From DTPU01 sp963827855 (lineage in GTDB: Bacteria; Planctomycetota; Phycisphaerae; Sedimentisphaerales; Anaerobacaceae), in contig CAWHBY010000002.1 of NCBI GenBank assembly GCA_963827855.1, positions 3,720,001 to 3,784,000 of the forward strand: a DNA stretch of 64,000 bases, in the 5' to 3' direction. A program made the position numbers and the translations under genes. Of the stretch, positions 1 through 8,515 are shown in pieces (positions within the stretch are counted from its first letter, which is position 1; every line of letters begins with the position of its first letter). The notes beneath the pieces were generated by a model that was given only the letters and a program-made list of their open reading frames with translations, was not told the DNA's origin and searched no databases.

Positions 1-654
1 ATCCTGGATGAAGGCCGCTATCGTCTGACGGTCGTGGGTGTGGTGCAGACGACCAGGGAGTTCGCGGCCCCGGACGTCGAAGGGACGGTCTATATGCAGC
101 GTGCAGCCATGGATTGGGGAACGGCCATCGTCCTCAGGACCGACGGCAACACGACGACCCTTGCCACGGCCCTCCGCGCGGAGGTGGCAGGCCTGACCCA
201 GCACGAGGTCATCACCCATATCGAGACCCTGGAGGCCCGCCTTGGCCAGATGCTTGCGCCCCGGCGATTCTGCATGGTCCTGCTGGGTCTGTTCGCAGGC
301 ATCGCGTTGACCCTGGCTGCTGTGGGCGTGTATGGCCTGCTCCAGTACACCACCACCCAGCAGACCCGAGAGATCGGGATTCGCATGGCCTTGGGCGCCC
401 GGGGCGTGGACGTCTTGCGGACCGTGCTGGTCAGGGGACTGCGGCTCACACTCCTGGGCGTCGCCGCAGGCATCGCTGGTGCGTGGGCACTGACCCGGTT
501 TCTTGCCAGTCTGCTGTATGGCGTAACAGCCATGGACGGCCTGACCCTGGCCTGCGTCTCGATTATCCTGGCGGTCGTTTCCCTGCTGGCGGGCTACCTT
601 CCCGCACGTCGAGCAGCCCGCATCGATCCCATGGACGCTCTCAGATATGAATAG
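1..654 (+). CDS. ABC transporter permease, FtsX/MacB-like, C-terminal part
   Basis: The reading frame is open from the first base, so the gene starts upstream of the window and only about 217 C-terminal residues are seen. Three hydrophobic segments (roughly residues 95-120, 145-170 and 190-210 of the visible part) and the sequences 'REIGIRMALGA' and 'PARRAARIDPMDALR' are the hallmarks of the FtsX-like core of MacB-type permeases, where a soluble periplasmic domain lies between membrane segments. The visible N-terminal part would be the end of that periplasmic domain. Such proteins couple cytoplasmic ATP hydrolysis to periplasmic export or lipoprotein transport. An ABC ATPase gene follows, but it resembles ABC-2 type exporters more than MacB, so the two need not be partners. 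Confidence 0.85.
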   Translation: MLDEGRYRLTVVGVVQTTREFAAPDVEGTVYMQRAAMDWGTAIVLRTDGNTTTLATALRAEVAGLTQHEVITHIETLEARLGQMLAPRRFCMVLLGLFAGIALTLAAVGVYGLLQYTTTQQTREIGIRMALGARGVDVLRTVLVRGLRLTLLGVAAGIAGAWALTRFLASLLYGVTAMDGLTLACVSIILAVVSLLAGYLPARRAARIDPMDALRYE

Positions 655-726
655 AGGGAAGCCACCAAGCGACGGACTATGACCTGGGCTGGCGGTTTCC
701 AGGCCAGACCGGCCAGGGGGCGGATC

Positions 727-1686
727 ATGCGAACTGAAACGGACAACAGGACCGACGTGGTCGTGGAATGTCACGACCTGACCAAGGTCTTCAGGCGGCT
801 GCTCTCGCCGCGGGCCAGGGCTGTCTGCGCGCTGAGGGAAGTCTCTCTCTCGGTGCGCAGGGGCCAGATCGTGGGTCTGATCGGGCCCAATGGTGCAGGC
901 AAGTCCACGCTCTTGAACCTGGTCGCAGGGCTGGTCCTGCCTACCGAGGGCAGCGTGGCCGTGGCTGGACACCCTGCGCGGTCCATGGCCGCCAGGCGGC
1001 ACCTGGGCTTCATGCCTGAGCACCCGGTCTTTCCAGGCCTGTACAGCGGCCTTGCGGTCCTCCGCTACCACGCCAGCTTGCGGGGCCTGTCCCGCAAGGA
1101 GATCCCCAGGCAGGTGGACAGGTCGATCGAGAGGCTCCAGATGCAGACCTTCATCTCAAGGCCTGCGGGGGACTTCTCCCAGGGTATGAAGCAGCGCCTG
1201 GCCCTGGCCATCGCGATGCTGGGAGGGCCCAAGGTGCTGCTCCTGGATGAACCCAGCAACGGCCTGGACCCCATGGGGATCATCCAGTTGAGGGACCTGC
1301 TCAGGCAGCTCCAGGACTCAGGCACTGCCATCATCATCAGCTCGCACCGCCTGGGCGAGCTGGAGAGACTGACCTCTGATTACCTTTTCATGCACAGAGG
1401 CCAGGTGGTCAGCCTTGGGGACCACGTTGCAGCAGGCCACGCAGGACGCCTTCACGTGGAGCTGGTGTCGGATGGCTGCAGGATTGCGGAGGTACTGGCC
1501 CGGAGGTGTGAGGTCCTGGAGGCCTCGGACAAAGGGCTGGTGATCGCAGTCGGCGATCCGGATGAGGTTCCCGATCTGGTGGCAGACCTGGCCGCTGGCG
1601 GGGCGAGGATCATGGGTGTGTCCCTGGAGCGGGAGAACATAGAGGACGTCTTCGTGCGGCTGTGTGAGAAAGGCGGGCTTTCATGA
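727..1686 (+). CDS. ABC transporter ATP-binding protein
   Basis: A complete nucleotide-binding domain: Walker A 'GPNGAGKST', signature region 'FSQGMKQRLALA', Walker B 'VLLLDEP' with the following 'SNGLDP' D-loop, and a switch His in 'IIISSH'. The C-terminal 80 residues form the extra domain usual in ABC-2 (multidrug or gliding-type) ATPases. I chose the ATG at 727 because GGGGGCGG lies just upstream and the ABC homology starts soon after; an ATG at 679 in the same frame is possible. The stop overlaps the next gene's ATG (ATGA), so the ATPase and the permease at 1683 are translationally coupled partners. Confidence 0.9.
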   Translation: MRTETDNRTDVVVECHDLTKVFRRLLSPRARAVCALREVSLSVRRGQIVGLIGPNGAGKSTLLNLVAGLVLPTEGSVAVAGHPARSMAARRHLGFMPEHPVFPGLYSGLAVLRYHASLRGLSRKEIPRQVDRSIERLQMQTFISRPAGDFSQGMKQRLALAIAMLGGPKVLLLDEPSNGLDPMGIIQLRDLLRQLQDSGTAIIISSHRLGELERLTSDYLFMHRGQVVSLGDHVAAGHAGRLHVELVSDGCRIAEVLARRCEVLEASDKGLVIAVGDPDEVPDLVADLAAGGARIMGVSLERENIEDVFVRLCEKGGLS

Positions 1687-2054
1687 AGAGGATCTATGAG
1701 CTGATCAAAGAGACCTTCCTTCGCAGGACCTTCATCTGGGTCGTACACGTGGTCTGGCTGGTCCTGTACGCGGGATTCTGGTGGCTGTTCCTTCCAGGTT
1801 CAGCCGAGATGGGCAGATTCCTCTTCATCTGGGGCGGCCTGCTGCTGGCCCTGGCCCTCAGCGCGGGGATCTTTGGCGACGACATCTCGTCGGGCCGGAT
1901 CTGCGTCCTGATCACCAATCCACTCTGGTCAGGCGAGCTCTACATCTGCAGGTTGCTGGGACTCTCGCTTCAGGCGGCTCTACACTTCGCGATCGCAGGT
2001 CTGGTCCTGTCCATCGTCCCGGCCATCCTACACAAGCCTGTGCAGCGGCCCTGA
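1683..2054 (+). CDS. ABC-2 type permease, truncated at the 3' end
   Basis: The product is 123 residues with three hydrophobic segments and starts by ATGA overlap with the ATPase gene, so it should be its membrane partner. ABC-2 permeases normally have about six membrane helices and 230-280 residues; this one stops after about half. The last residues ('HKPVQRP') do not look like membrane protein, and the sequence past about 2040 fits better in another frame that belongs to a different protein. I read this as a gene that lost its 3' half in a deletion. Whether the deletion is in the organism or in the assembly cannot be told from the sequence. Confidence 0.6.
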   Translation: MKRIYELIKETFLRRTFIWVVHVVWLVLYAGFWWLFLPGSAEMGRFLFIWGGLLLALALSAGIFGDDISSGRICVLITNPLWSGELYICRLLGLSLQAALHFAIAGLVLSIVPAILHKPVQRP

Positions 2055-2685
2055 TGAGAGGATCGATGGGAGGATCACGGCCTGCAATGTCTCGCTGCAG
2101 AAACCCAATGGCCTCCGCATAGAGGTGACCAACCGGCCGTCTCTGAAGGTCACCACTCTGGTCTGCGACGGCAACAACCTCTGGATCTACTGGGATGGCA
2201 ACCGTCCCTTCCTCACCGTCGACGACGCGAATGGGTACGCGAAGACGAAGTCGAACGTGTACGTGAGGTGGCCTGCCAGGCCCGGCGACCTCTCCGTCGG
2301 CCACGAGATCACCAGGCTTGGGATCTCCTGGTACAGTGCGATCCTGGATCCAAGCCTCTTCCTGGGTCACCCCGAGATGGCCCACGCCTCTCTCGACGGA
2401 GTCAGGGCCAGAGGTGCGGACCGGGAGGGGGGCGAGGACTGCGACGTGATCGAGGCCTCCTACGATCGGGCCAGACGGGTGCGGTACTACTGGGTCTCGA
2501 GGAAGGACTGCCTGCCCAGGAAGATCAAGGAAGTCACGCGACAGACAGAGACCCGTGTCATCGTGGAGCGGTGGTCAGACGTTGCCCTCAACCCTGAGCT
2601 GCCTCCGCAGAGGTTCACCTGGTCTCCGCCGGCAGACTGGAGAGAATGGGAGCTGACATGCACAAGAGATCCAAACGCATACTGA
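2041..2685 (+). CDS. LolA-like/hypothetical secreted protein, start missing
   Basis: The coding sequence is convincing from about 2041 ('CSGPDERIDGRITAC') to 2685. A GTG at 2125 is the first usual start, but protein-like sequence continues upstream of it. The pattern of beta strands with 'VTTLVCDGNNLWIYWDG' resembles the LolA-like fold that binds lipids in the periplasm; this is a weak fold-level resemblance. Cys at 2041-2043 could be the remains of a lipobox, with the signal peptide lost. It follows a truncated permease, so both ends point to one deletion junction near 2040. The end overlaps the next gene, which starts at 2658. Confidence 0.45.
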   Translation, partial: CSGPDERIDGRITACNVSLQKPNGLRIEVTNRPSLKVTTLVCDGNNLWIYWDGNRPFLTVDDANGYAKTKSNVYVRWPARPGDLSVGHEITRLGISWYSAILDPSLFLGHPEMAHASLDGVRARGADREGGEDCDVIEASYDRARRVRYYWVSRKDCLPRKIKEVTRQTETRVIVERWSDVALNPELPPQRFTWSPPADWREWELTCTRDPNAY

Positions 2686-3953
2686 TTGCCATGGCCGTGG
2701 TGGTGGGGCTGCTGGTCGCAACCTATGGCATTGCCCTTGCGATGGCCACGTCCAGCCTGCGTCAGGCCTATGCGGCCCTGGCGAAGGACGGGAGGCCCAT
2801 GAATGCAGCCGACTTCGTCCCCCTGCAGATCCCCGATGAACAGAATGGCGCACCGCTCTACGAGAAGGCCGCGTCCCTGCTGAAGGCCCAGCAGATGGGA
2901 AGGAAGACCCTGCTCGAATACATGGCTGATCGTTCTTCCCGATTCGTGGCAGGCTCGCTCGATGCGGAAGATCTTGCTGAATTCAGACAACTCATGGCCC
3001 AACAGGCGGTGTCTGCTGCACTGGACATCACAGAGCAGGGGACCCGTCGCCCCAAGTGCCAGCCCAAGTGGGACTACAAGTCTGATCCATTGAAGGACCC
3101 GGCCGTCCTGGCGGACATGCGGCACCTGGGCCGCCTCCTGTCCGCACGGGCCCATGCCGAAATGCAGGCCAACGAGGCCGATAAGGCCTGGAACACTGCC
3201 TTGACTGAGCTGCGGTTGGCCATGTCGGTGGCGCAGGACCCCTCGTATGAAGGCCAGAGGTTCCATGAGTACATGATCCGGCATAGTTGTGTGACCATCC
3301 AGAGGCTCTGTGAGACAGTCTCACCCGACCCGAACAAGGCGCAGGCCATCGAGGCGATGCTCGGCGGCCTGGACCTTACGGCTGCACTGGTCCATGCCCT
3401 TGACGCAGAGCGTCTTCTGAAGGGAGAGTGGTTCTTCAACCTGCCCGCAGACCAGTTCCGAGAGGTGCTCCGGCGCGACATCATGGGGGGCGACTCCAGG
3501 CTGATGGCGGCAGTGGCCACCTTCAGGCCCAGGTTCGTTGCGGATCATGCCGTCTATGTGCGGGCCCTGCACATGTGCGCCCAGTGGGTGGCCGAGCCCT
3601 ATTCCATCCGGGACCCGAATGTCTCAAAGGAGATTCGGGACCTCTCATCGAGCCGCCTTCTGACCCGCGATCTGGCGGGCATGGTGTTCTTCTCCAAGGG
3701 GTTCCTCATGATCACGTGCCATGAGCGAATGCAACCGTTGGGATACCTGGCATGGGCGTCCTACGGCAAGGACCCTGGCTTCAGCCCCTTGACGATCCTG
3801 GAGCAGGCGGGCCGTTCGGGTCGCTACACAGGCCCTAAGGGTCACCTGGCAGGTACGGTCAGGAGCTCGTACGCGCCGAAGAGGACCACGACCAGGAACG
3901 CGGAGCGGACCCAGTTCCTGGGCAGCCGGTGCATGAGGTGGCCGCCGATGTAG
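2658..3953 (+). CDS. Hypothetical membrane-anchored protein
   Basis: I do not recognise a family. The N-terminus (starting 'MHKRSKRI') has one hydrophobic segment of about 22 residues, so the protein is probably anchored in the cytoplasmic membrane with an alpha-helical soluble domain outside. A second ATG at 2646 is in frame, but the first residues fit an anchor better from 2658. The last roughly 37 codons (from about 3842) run antisense through the end of the convergent TSUP gene and encode low-complexity basic sequence, so the natural stop may have been lost. It overlaps the preceding LolA-like gene and could work with it in the envelope. Confidence 0.55.
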   Translation: MHKRSKRILIAMAVVVGLLVATYGIALAMATSSLRQAYAALAKDGRPMNAADFVPLQIPDEQNGAPLYEKAASLLKAQQMGRKTLLEYMADRSSRFVAGSLDAEDLAEFRQLMAQQAVSAALDITEQGTRRPKCQPKWDYKSDPLKDPAVLADMRHLGRLLSARAHAEMQANEADKAWNTALTELRLAMSVAQDPSYEGQRFHEYMIRHSCVTIQRLCETVSPDPNKAQAIEAMLGGLDLTAALVHALDAERLLKGEWFFNLPADQFREVLRRDIMGGDSRLMAAVATFRPRFVADHAVYVRALHMCAQWVAEPYSIRDPNVSKEIRDLSSSRLLTRDLAGMVFFSKGFLMITCHERMQPLGYLAWASYGKDPGFSPLTILEQAGRSGRYTGPKGHLAGTVRSSYAPKRTTTRNAERTQFLGSRCMRWPPM

Positions 3954-4672
3954 CCGCCTACGAAGCCCGTGGGCACGACCAGGGCTGCGATCTTGAGTGA
4001 GGCCATGACCGGTGAGGCGGAGGAGAAGAGGTCGAAGTGGACACTCGCCCCAAGCGAGACGTTCTTGTAGATCGCGCCCGCACCGGCGATGCCGACGATG
4101 GCTGCAGCGGAGTTGGCCATGGCCCTCCGCATGGGCAGTCTCAGGAGGATCTGCTGCAAGGGCGTGGCGACTGTGCCTGCGCCGATACCCAGCAGGCCTG
4201 CGGCCGTGCCTGTCACCAGGCCGATGAAGGACGCCCAGGGGCCCGATGGCCTGATGTGGGCATCATCGTTGCCATCCTGATTGGAGCCCATCAGGCTTCG
4301 GACGAGCTTGTAGATCTCATATCCCGCCACGTACACCAGGAACGCGCCGAACAGCCTGGCCAGGCGGTAGCTCTTGCCACCTGCGAACATCGGCAGGTTG
4401 CTGCCTGCCACTCCCAGGAGCACGCCTACGATGGCTGCAGGGATCAGCCACCTCAACACTGCGGGGGCCAGGGCATCGGCCTTCTTGTGGGCCATAGCGG
4501 AAGAGGCCGCCACTGCGAAGTTGCAGATCATGGCTGCGGCCTGGTACAGGTGCTGGTTCTCGCCAAAGGCAAAGACCATGGCAGGGATCATGACGACCGA
4601 GCCGCCGATCCCGAGCAGGCCGCCCAGCAGGCCCATGACCAGGCCGATGGAGAGAAGAATCAGGTAATCCAT
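3842..4672 (-). CDS. TSUP family (TauE/SafE) anion exporter
   Basis: 276 residues, almost wholly hydrophobic with seven to eight predicted membrane helices, and two family-type glycine-rich repeats: 'GLLGGLLGIGGSVVMIPA' near the N-terminus and 'GTAAGLLGIGAGTVATPL' in the second half. These are typical of the sulfite/organosulfonate exporter family (TSUP), whose members move sulfur-containing or other small organic anions across the inner membrane. The substrate cannot be told. The start ATG is directly preceded by heptamer repeats (AAAACCT units) and I see no Shine-Dalgarno sequence. Its 3' end overlaps the convergent upstream gene by 112 bases. Confidence 0.88.
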   Translation of the reverse strand: MDYLILLSIGLVMGLLGGLLGIGGSVVMIPAMVFAFGENQHLYQAAAMICNFAVAASSAMAHKKADALAPAVLRWLIPAAIVGVLLGVAGSNLPMFAGGKSYRLARLFGAFLVYVAGYEIYKLVRSLMGSNQDGNDDAHIRPSGPWASFIGLVTGTAAGLLGIGAGTVATPLQQILLRLPMRRAMANSAAAIVGIAGAGAIYKNVSLGASVHFDLFSSASPVMASLKIAALVVPTGFVGGYIGGHLMHRLPRNWVRSAFLVVVLFGAYELLTVPAR

Positions 4673-4675
4673 GAA

Positions 4676-4755
4676 GGTTTTAGGTTTTAGGTTTTAGGAT
4701 TTAGGTTTTAGGTGATTACGACGCAGTCCTTCCTGATTCTTAAAACCTAAAACTC
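4676..4755. repeat. Heptamer repeat TTTTAGG with inverted partner
   Basis: The left arm carries about five copies of GGTTTTA (one degenerate), and after a core of about 25 bases the right arm has TTAAAACCTAAAACTCC, the inverted version. The pair could fold into an AT-rich hairpin. It fills the space between the TSUP gene and trpC and reaches to within four bases of the TSUP start codon. Confidence 0.85.
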
Positions 4756-4762
4756 CTTGTCT

Positions 4763-5575
4763 CTACTTTCGCGATCCAAACAGCTCTGTGAACTTTCCGG
4801 CGATGTCCCCCTGTTCGCAGAGCGTCTGGCCGATCAGTACGGCGGTTGCGCCTGCGGCCTTCATCTTGGCCACGTCCGCCCTTGTCTTGATGCCACTCTC
4901 CGCCACCAGGCCGTCCGTCTCTTCCAGCAGGCCGGCCAGCCGGGGCGTGGTGTTCAGGTCCACCTCCAGGGTGGCCAGGCTGCGATTGTTGATACCCAGG
5001 ACACTGAAGCCTCTCTGCGGGAACCCGATCATGCTGCGTGTGGACATGAGCATGTCCGCCTCATGCACCTCCAGCAGGACGGTCAAGGTCAGTTGGCTTG
5101 CCAGGATGAGCAGGTCGCTGAGCTGGGCCAGGTTGAGGGCCTCGGCGATGAGCAGGATGGCGTCTGCGCCGGCCGCCTTGGCCTCATGGACCTGATAGGG
5201 ATCGATGATGAAGTCTTTGCGGAGGACAGGCACGGACACGGCCTGCTTGACGGCGGTCAGGTACTCGAGGCTTCCCTGGAAGTACTTCTCATCCGTCAGC
5301 ACGCTGATGGCGTCAGCGCCACAGTGTTCATAGGTCTGGGCAATGGCCACAGGGTCAAAGTCCTGCCTGATCAGACCCGCCGACGGCGAGGCCCGCTTGA
5401 CCTCTGCGATGACGTTGATGCCCCTCGGATTGGGCTTGGTCACTGCCTTATAGAAGTTGCGGCACCTGGGCATGTCTGCAGTCCGCGCCCTCATCTGCTC
5501 AAGGGGCACGGCAGCCTTACGCTGCTCGACCTCCACCTGTTTGTCCGCCAGGATTCTGTCCAGGACCGTAGTCAT
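4763..5575 (-). CDS. trpC: Indole-3-glycerol-phosphate synthase
   Basis: Catalyses ring closure of carboxyphenylamino-deoxyribulose phosphate to indole glycerol phosphate, the fourth step from chorismate to tryptophan, in the cytoplasm. Seen: 'VIAEVKRASPSAG' with the catalytic Lys, 'VLRKDFIID', 'LLEVHEADM', 'LGINNRSL' and 'LVAESGI', in the order expected for the TIM barrel; 270 residues, the usual size. I placed the start at the Met of 'MTTVLDRILADK', since the longer frame to 5629 adds residues that do not match the family. No other trp gene is in the window, so it stands alone. It is followed by the heptamer repeat at 4676-4755. Confidence 0.95.
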   Translation of the reverse strand: MTTVLDRILADKQVEVEQRKAAVPLEQMRARTADMPRCRNFYKAVTKPNPRGINVIAEVKRASPSAGLIRQDFDPVAIAQTYEHCGADAISVLTDEKYFQGSLEYLTAVKQAVSVPVLRKDFIIDPYQVHEAKAAGADAILLIAEALNLAQLSDLLILASQLTLTVLLEVHEADMLMSTRSMIGFPQRGFSVLGINNRSLATLEVDLNTTPRLAGLLEETDGLVAESGIKTRADVAKMKAAGATAVLIGQTLCEQGDIAGKFTELFGSRK

Positions 5576-5627
5576 CGCGCGCCGTGTAATGTGTGCACCC
5601 AAGGTGCCAAGGGTCACGGAAGGCAGC

Positions 5628-5670
5628 ATGGGCTGAAGCCCATCCTACTTCTGCGTTCTGCGTTCTGCGT
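5628..5670. repeat. Palindrome plus heptamer repeat TTCTGCG
   Basis: A perfect short palindrome (ATGGGCT-GA-AGCCCAT) is followed by three tandem copies of TTCTGCG, ending at the stop codon of the DUF1844 gene. TTCTGCG is a cyclic form of the reverse complement of CAGAACG, the unit at 41343-41394, so the same family occurs twice in the window. Confidence 0.8.
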
Positions 5671-5671
5671 C

Positions 5672-6058
5672 TTACACTTTGCTGATCTGCACAAACGCCA
5701 ACCGCAGTTGGTGCAGGGTCTGGTCCAGCAGTGCGGTCTCTTCAGCCGAGAGATTCCCCTTGGTCTTCTCTTCCAGCATGATGAGCATGTCGATGTTGAA
5801 CTTGGCGGCCTCCAGATCGGGCGGGGTCTCGGGCTCCCCCTTGAGCCGGATCAATCCAAGGGCGAAGAAGGCCTGGGTAGCGAGCATGCTCACCAGCCCG
5901 CTGAAGTCTGCCTCGGGCATCTGGGCGTTCCTGGTGCCCGCAGCACGGTCACCCTTCTCCTCAGCCTTCTCTTCCTTGGCCAACTTGTCCTTCTCTGTCT
6001 GGGCCTCTTTCTTCCAGTCGTCGTCGATGATGAGCTTCCTGTCTGGATTCTCTGCCAT
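5672..6058 (-). CDS. DUF1844 family protein
   Basis: A small acidic protein of about 128 residues. The N-terminal half is charged and low in complexity; the C-terminal half ('ADFSGLVSMLATQAFFALG' and then a Leu-rich helical stretch) matches the DUF1844 pattern: a short helical domain seen in planctomycetes, acidobacteria and deltaproteobacteria, often beside core genes. No function is known. Start chosen at 'MAENPDRKLI' (6058); a longer start at 6076 is possible. It lies 29 bases downstream of smpB on the same strand and probably shares its transcript. Confidence 0.75.
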   Translation of the reverse strand: MAENPDRKLIIDDDWKKEAQTEKDKLAKEEKAEEKGDRAAGTRNAQMPEADFSGLVSMLATQAFFALGLIRLKGEPETPPDLEAAKFNIDMLIMLEEKTKGNLSAEETALLDQTLHQLRLAFVQISKV

Positions 6059-6087
6059 GATACGGCTCCCGGCCATCGGCCTTCAGT

Positions 6088-6567
6088 CTATTTGTACTTC
6101 TTGGTGTCTCTCTCCATGTCGCGCCTCTGTTCACGCTTCATGATCGAGTCGCGCTTGTCGTATTGTCGCTTGCCCTTGGCCAGGGCGAGCTCCACCTTGG
6201 CCAGGCCTCGCTGGTTGAAGTATACCTTCAGGGGCACCAGCGTGAAACCCCTCTGCTCCAGCTTGGACCTGATCTTGTGAAGCTCGGCCTTGTGCAGGAG
6301 GAGCTTGCGCCTGCGGTCAGGATCGTGGTTGTAGATCCCGGCCTGCTTGTACTGGGCGATCTTGGCGCCTACCAGCCAGCACTCGTCGCCCTCGATGCGG
6401 GCATAGGACCCGTCGAGATCGGCCTGCGCAGCGCGCAGGGACTTGACCTCACTGCCGGTCAGGGAGATTCCGGCCTCGAATCGGTCCAGCAATTCGAAGT
6501 TGTGGATAGCCTTCCTGTTCAACGCGGAAGGCGGCTGCTTGACGCTATCCTTCTTGGCCTTGGCCAT
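6088..6567 (-). CDS. smpB: SsrA-binding protein SmpB
   Basis: SmpB binds tmRNA and brings it to stalled ribosomes for trans-translation. The 159-residue product has the family core: 'NRKAIHNFELLDRFEAGI', 'GSEVKSLR', 'GSYARI', 'HDPDRRRKLLLHK' and the basic C-terminal tail 'KGKRQYDKRDSIMKRE' that enters the decoding centre. Length and order are normal, with a slightly extended Lys-rich N-terminus. The matching tmRNA gene (ssrA) was not recognised in the window. Confidence 0.97.
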   Translation of the reverse strand: MAKAKKDSVKQPPSALNRKAIHNFELLDRFEAGISLTGSEVKSLRAAQADLDGSYARIEGDECWLVGAKIAQYKQAGIYNHDPDRRRKLLLHKAELHKIRSKLEQRGFTLVPLKVYFNQRGLAKVELALAKGKRQYDKRDSIMKREQRRDMERDTKKYK

Positions 6568-6673
6568 GGCCGCATCTTAGCCGGAACCAGCCCTTTATGC
6601 AAGGATAGCCGGCCGGGCAGGCCACTGACGCGGCCTTGAAGATGCCCATGGCCGGGGGTACAATGAGGCTGAC

Positions 6674-8515
6674 ATGGGAAAGAGAGCGACCAAGGTTCAC
6701 GGGCTCGCCGCGATCCTCTTGGGCGGCCTCCTGGGCGTGTCCATTTGGCACAGTGCCCAACCCTACCTGGACAGGACCGGCTTCTCGCAATCCGTTGGGC
6801 GGTACATTGAGCACGCCAGGCTTGACCGGGAGCTGCGGTCCCACGCGCTGATCGCGCCCTCCGAGAAGGAGCATGGTCTTAGTCCCGACAGCCTTGTGCT
6901 CCTGGTCCACTCTGCGGCCAGGGAGGGGGGGACGATCGCCCTCAATGGAGGGCCCGCCATGGCGTTTGCGATCGGCGATGGCTCCCTGGTCCTGACCGCC
7001 GCCCACTGCCTGGACTGGCCCGCAGGAAAGGACTGCCATGGGGCGATCTCGAAGCAGGTGACGGTCCTCAGTCCCTTCTACGGAGATGAGTTCGAAGCCA
7101 CGGTCGTGGCAGTGGACCGAGAGGCCGACCTGGCGGCATTGAGACCTTCCTGGAAGGGACACCCAGCGCTGCTGCTGGGCGATCCGGAGGATCTCTGCCG
7201 CATCAGAGAGGTCTACGTGGCCACGCGGAGTTTCAACGAGGAAGATCCTCTCGTCGGGGTCAAGCCCAAGCCTGGATCGCCGGCGAGATTTGACTGCCGG
7301 GCCAGGATGGAAGTCGTTTCAGTGCGGGGTGTCGATGCCCCGGGGCTAGGACGCTTTATCCACTTGGGCTCCACGCGCTATATTGCCAACGGCTGGAGCG
7401 GCTCCCCGCTGATCGATACAAGGACCAAGACCGTGTCAGGCATGCTCACGCAGTTGCACCTGGACCTGCCTCAGGGCAAGCTGACCAAGAGAACCGCCCT
7501 GGGGACGAATCTGGCTACGGTCTGCTTCTTCCTAAGGCGTCACGGCCTCATGGAGTCTGCCCTCGCCAGACCCTCTGACCCGGTCCGGCCAGAACACGCT
7601 GCCGAGGCGTTTGCCCTTGCGGTCAAGTCGGTGGAGACGCTCAATGCCAGTGAGTTCGCCACAAGCCGGGGCTGTCTCGAGAAGATGGTCGGTCTTCGTC
7701 CCCATTCTTCCGTGATCCACCTCCAATTGGCCTACCGTATGATGGCGACGGCCCCCGCGGCGGGAAAGGACGAAGGAGAGGACCACCCAGCGGAGGTCGA
7801 AGTCCACATCCTCAAGGCGATCGAGCTGGATCCCAACAATCCATGGCCCAGGATTGTGTATACGAGCCTGCTACGGAAGCAGAGACGGCACGCGGAGGCC
7901 TTGACGCAGGCCGAGGCCGCCCTGGCCCTGGACCCCAACGATGACCTGGCGTTGGCCAGCCGCGTGGACGTCCTGGCCGCGACCGATCCGAATCGGTGCT
8001 TGGCCGCAGCCAGGACCCTGATTGAGCGGCGGCCTGACAAGGCCTATGCGTGGCTGCGATGCAGCGAGGCCCTTCGCTCGCAACGGAGGGTTGACGAGGC
8101 CTCGGCCGCAGCCCGCAAGGCAACCGATCTGGATCCCAACGACGGGAGGTGCTGGTGGACCCTGGCGGATCTCCTGCGGAGTCAGCAGCGGTTCGGCGAG
8201 GCAGTTGAGGCTGCACAGAAGGCAGTAGATCTGGACCCCAACGACGTCTCCGACTTCAGGCCGCGGCTGGCCAATTGCCTGTCCAAGGCAGGAAGGCTCA
8301 AGGATGCGGAACAGGTCTATCAGCTTATGCTCTCCAAGTACCCCCAGAGGGCGTACTTCTGGTTCTGGTATGCGGAGTACCTGGCAGACCATTACCCTGA
8401 CCGCATCGAACAGGCCAGTCAGGCACTGGACAAGGCATCCGATCCCAATGCGCAGTGGCGGGTGGATCCGAATGAGCTGGCCAGCCTCCGCCGGAGGATC
8501 GGCGTCGCAGACTAG
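6674..8515 (+). CDS. Trypsin-like serine protease with C-terminal TPR domain
   Basis: 613 residues. An N-terminal hydrophobic segment (about 10-25) suggests export with a membrane anchor. A chymotrypsin-fold domain follows: His in 'LTAAHC', Asp in 'EADLAALRP' and Ser in 'GWSGSP' form the expected triad, at about residues 112, 155 and 245. From about residue 335 to the end there are tandem TPR units, each closing with a DPN turn ('LDPNNPWP', 'LDPNDDLA', 'LDPNDGRC', 'LDPNDVSD'). The likely role is proteolysis of envelope proteins, with the TPR part choosing partners. The stop overlaps that of the convergent HAD gene at CTAG (8512-8515). Confidence 0.85.
   Translation: MGKRATKVHGLAAILLGGLLGVSIWHSAQPYLDRTGFSQSVGRYIEHARLDRELRSHALIAPSEKEHGLSPDSLVLLVHSAAREGGTIALNGGPAMAFAIGDGSLVLTAAHCLDWPAGKDCHGAISKQVTVLSPFYGDEFEATVVAVDREADLAALRPSWKGHPALLLGDPEDLCRIREVYVATRSFNEEDPLVGVKPKPGSPARFDCRARMEVVSVRGVDAPGLGRFIHLGSTRYIANGWSGSPLIDTRTKTVSGMLTQLHLDLPQGKLTKRTALGTNLATVCFFLRRHGLMESALARPSDPVRPEHAAEAFALAVKSVETLNASEFATSRGCLEKMVGLRPHSSVIHLQLAYRMMATAPAAGKDEGEDHPAEVEVHILKAIELDPNNPWPRIVYTSLLRKQRRHAEALTQAEAALALDPNDDLALASRVDVLAATDPNRCLAAARTLIERRPDKAYAWLRCSEALRSQRRVDEASAAARKATDLDPNDGRCWWTLADLLRSQQRFGEAVEAAQKAVDLDPNDVSDFRPRLANCLSKAGRLKDAEQVYQLMLSKYPQRAYFWFWYAEYLADHYPDRIEQASQALDKASDPNAQWRVDPNELASLRRRIGVAD

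Noticed and set aside
4676..4715. TTTTAGG repeats as telomere-like sequence
   Set aside because: Blocks are internal, short and flanked by intact genes on both sides, and other heptamer families occur the same way.
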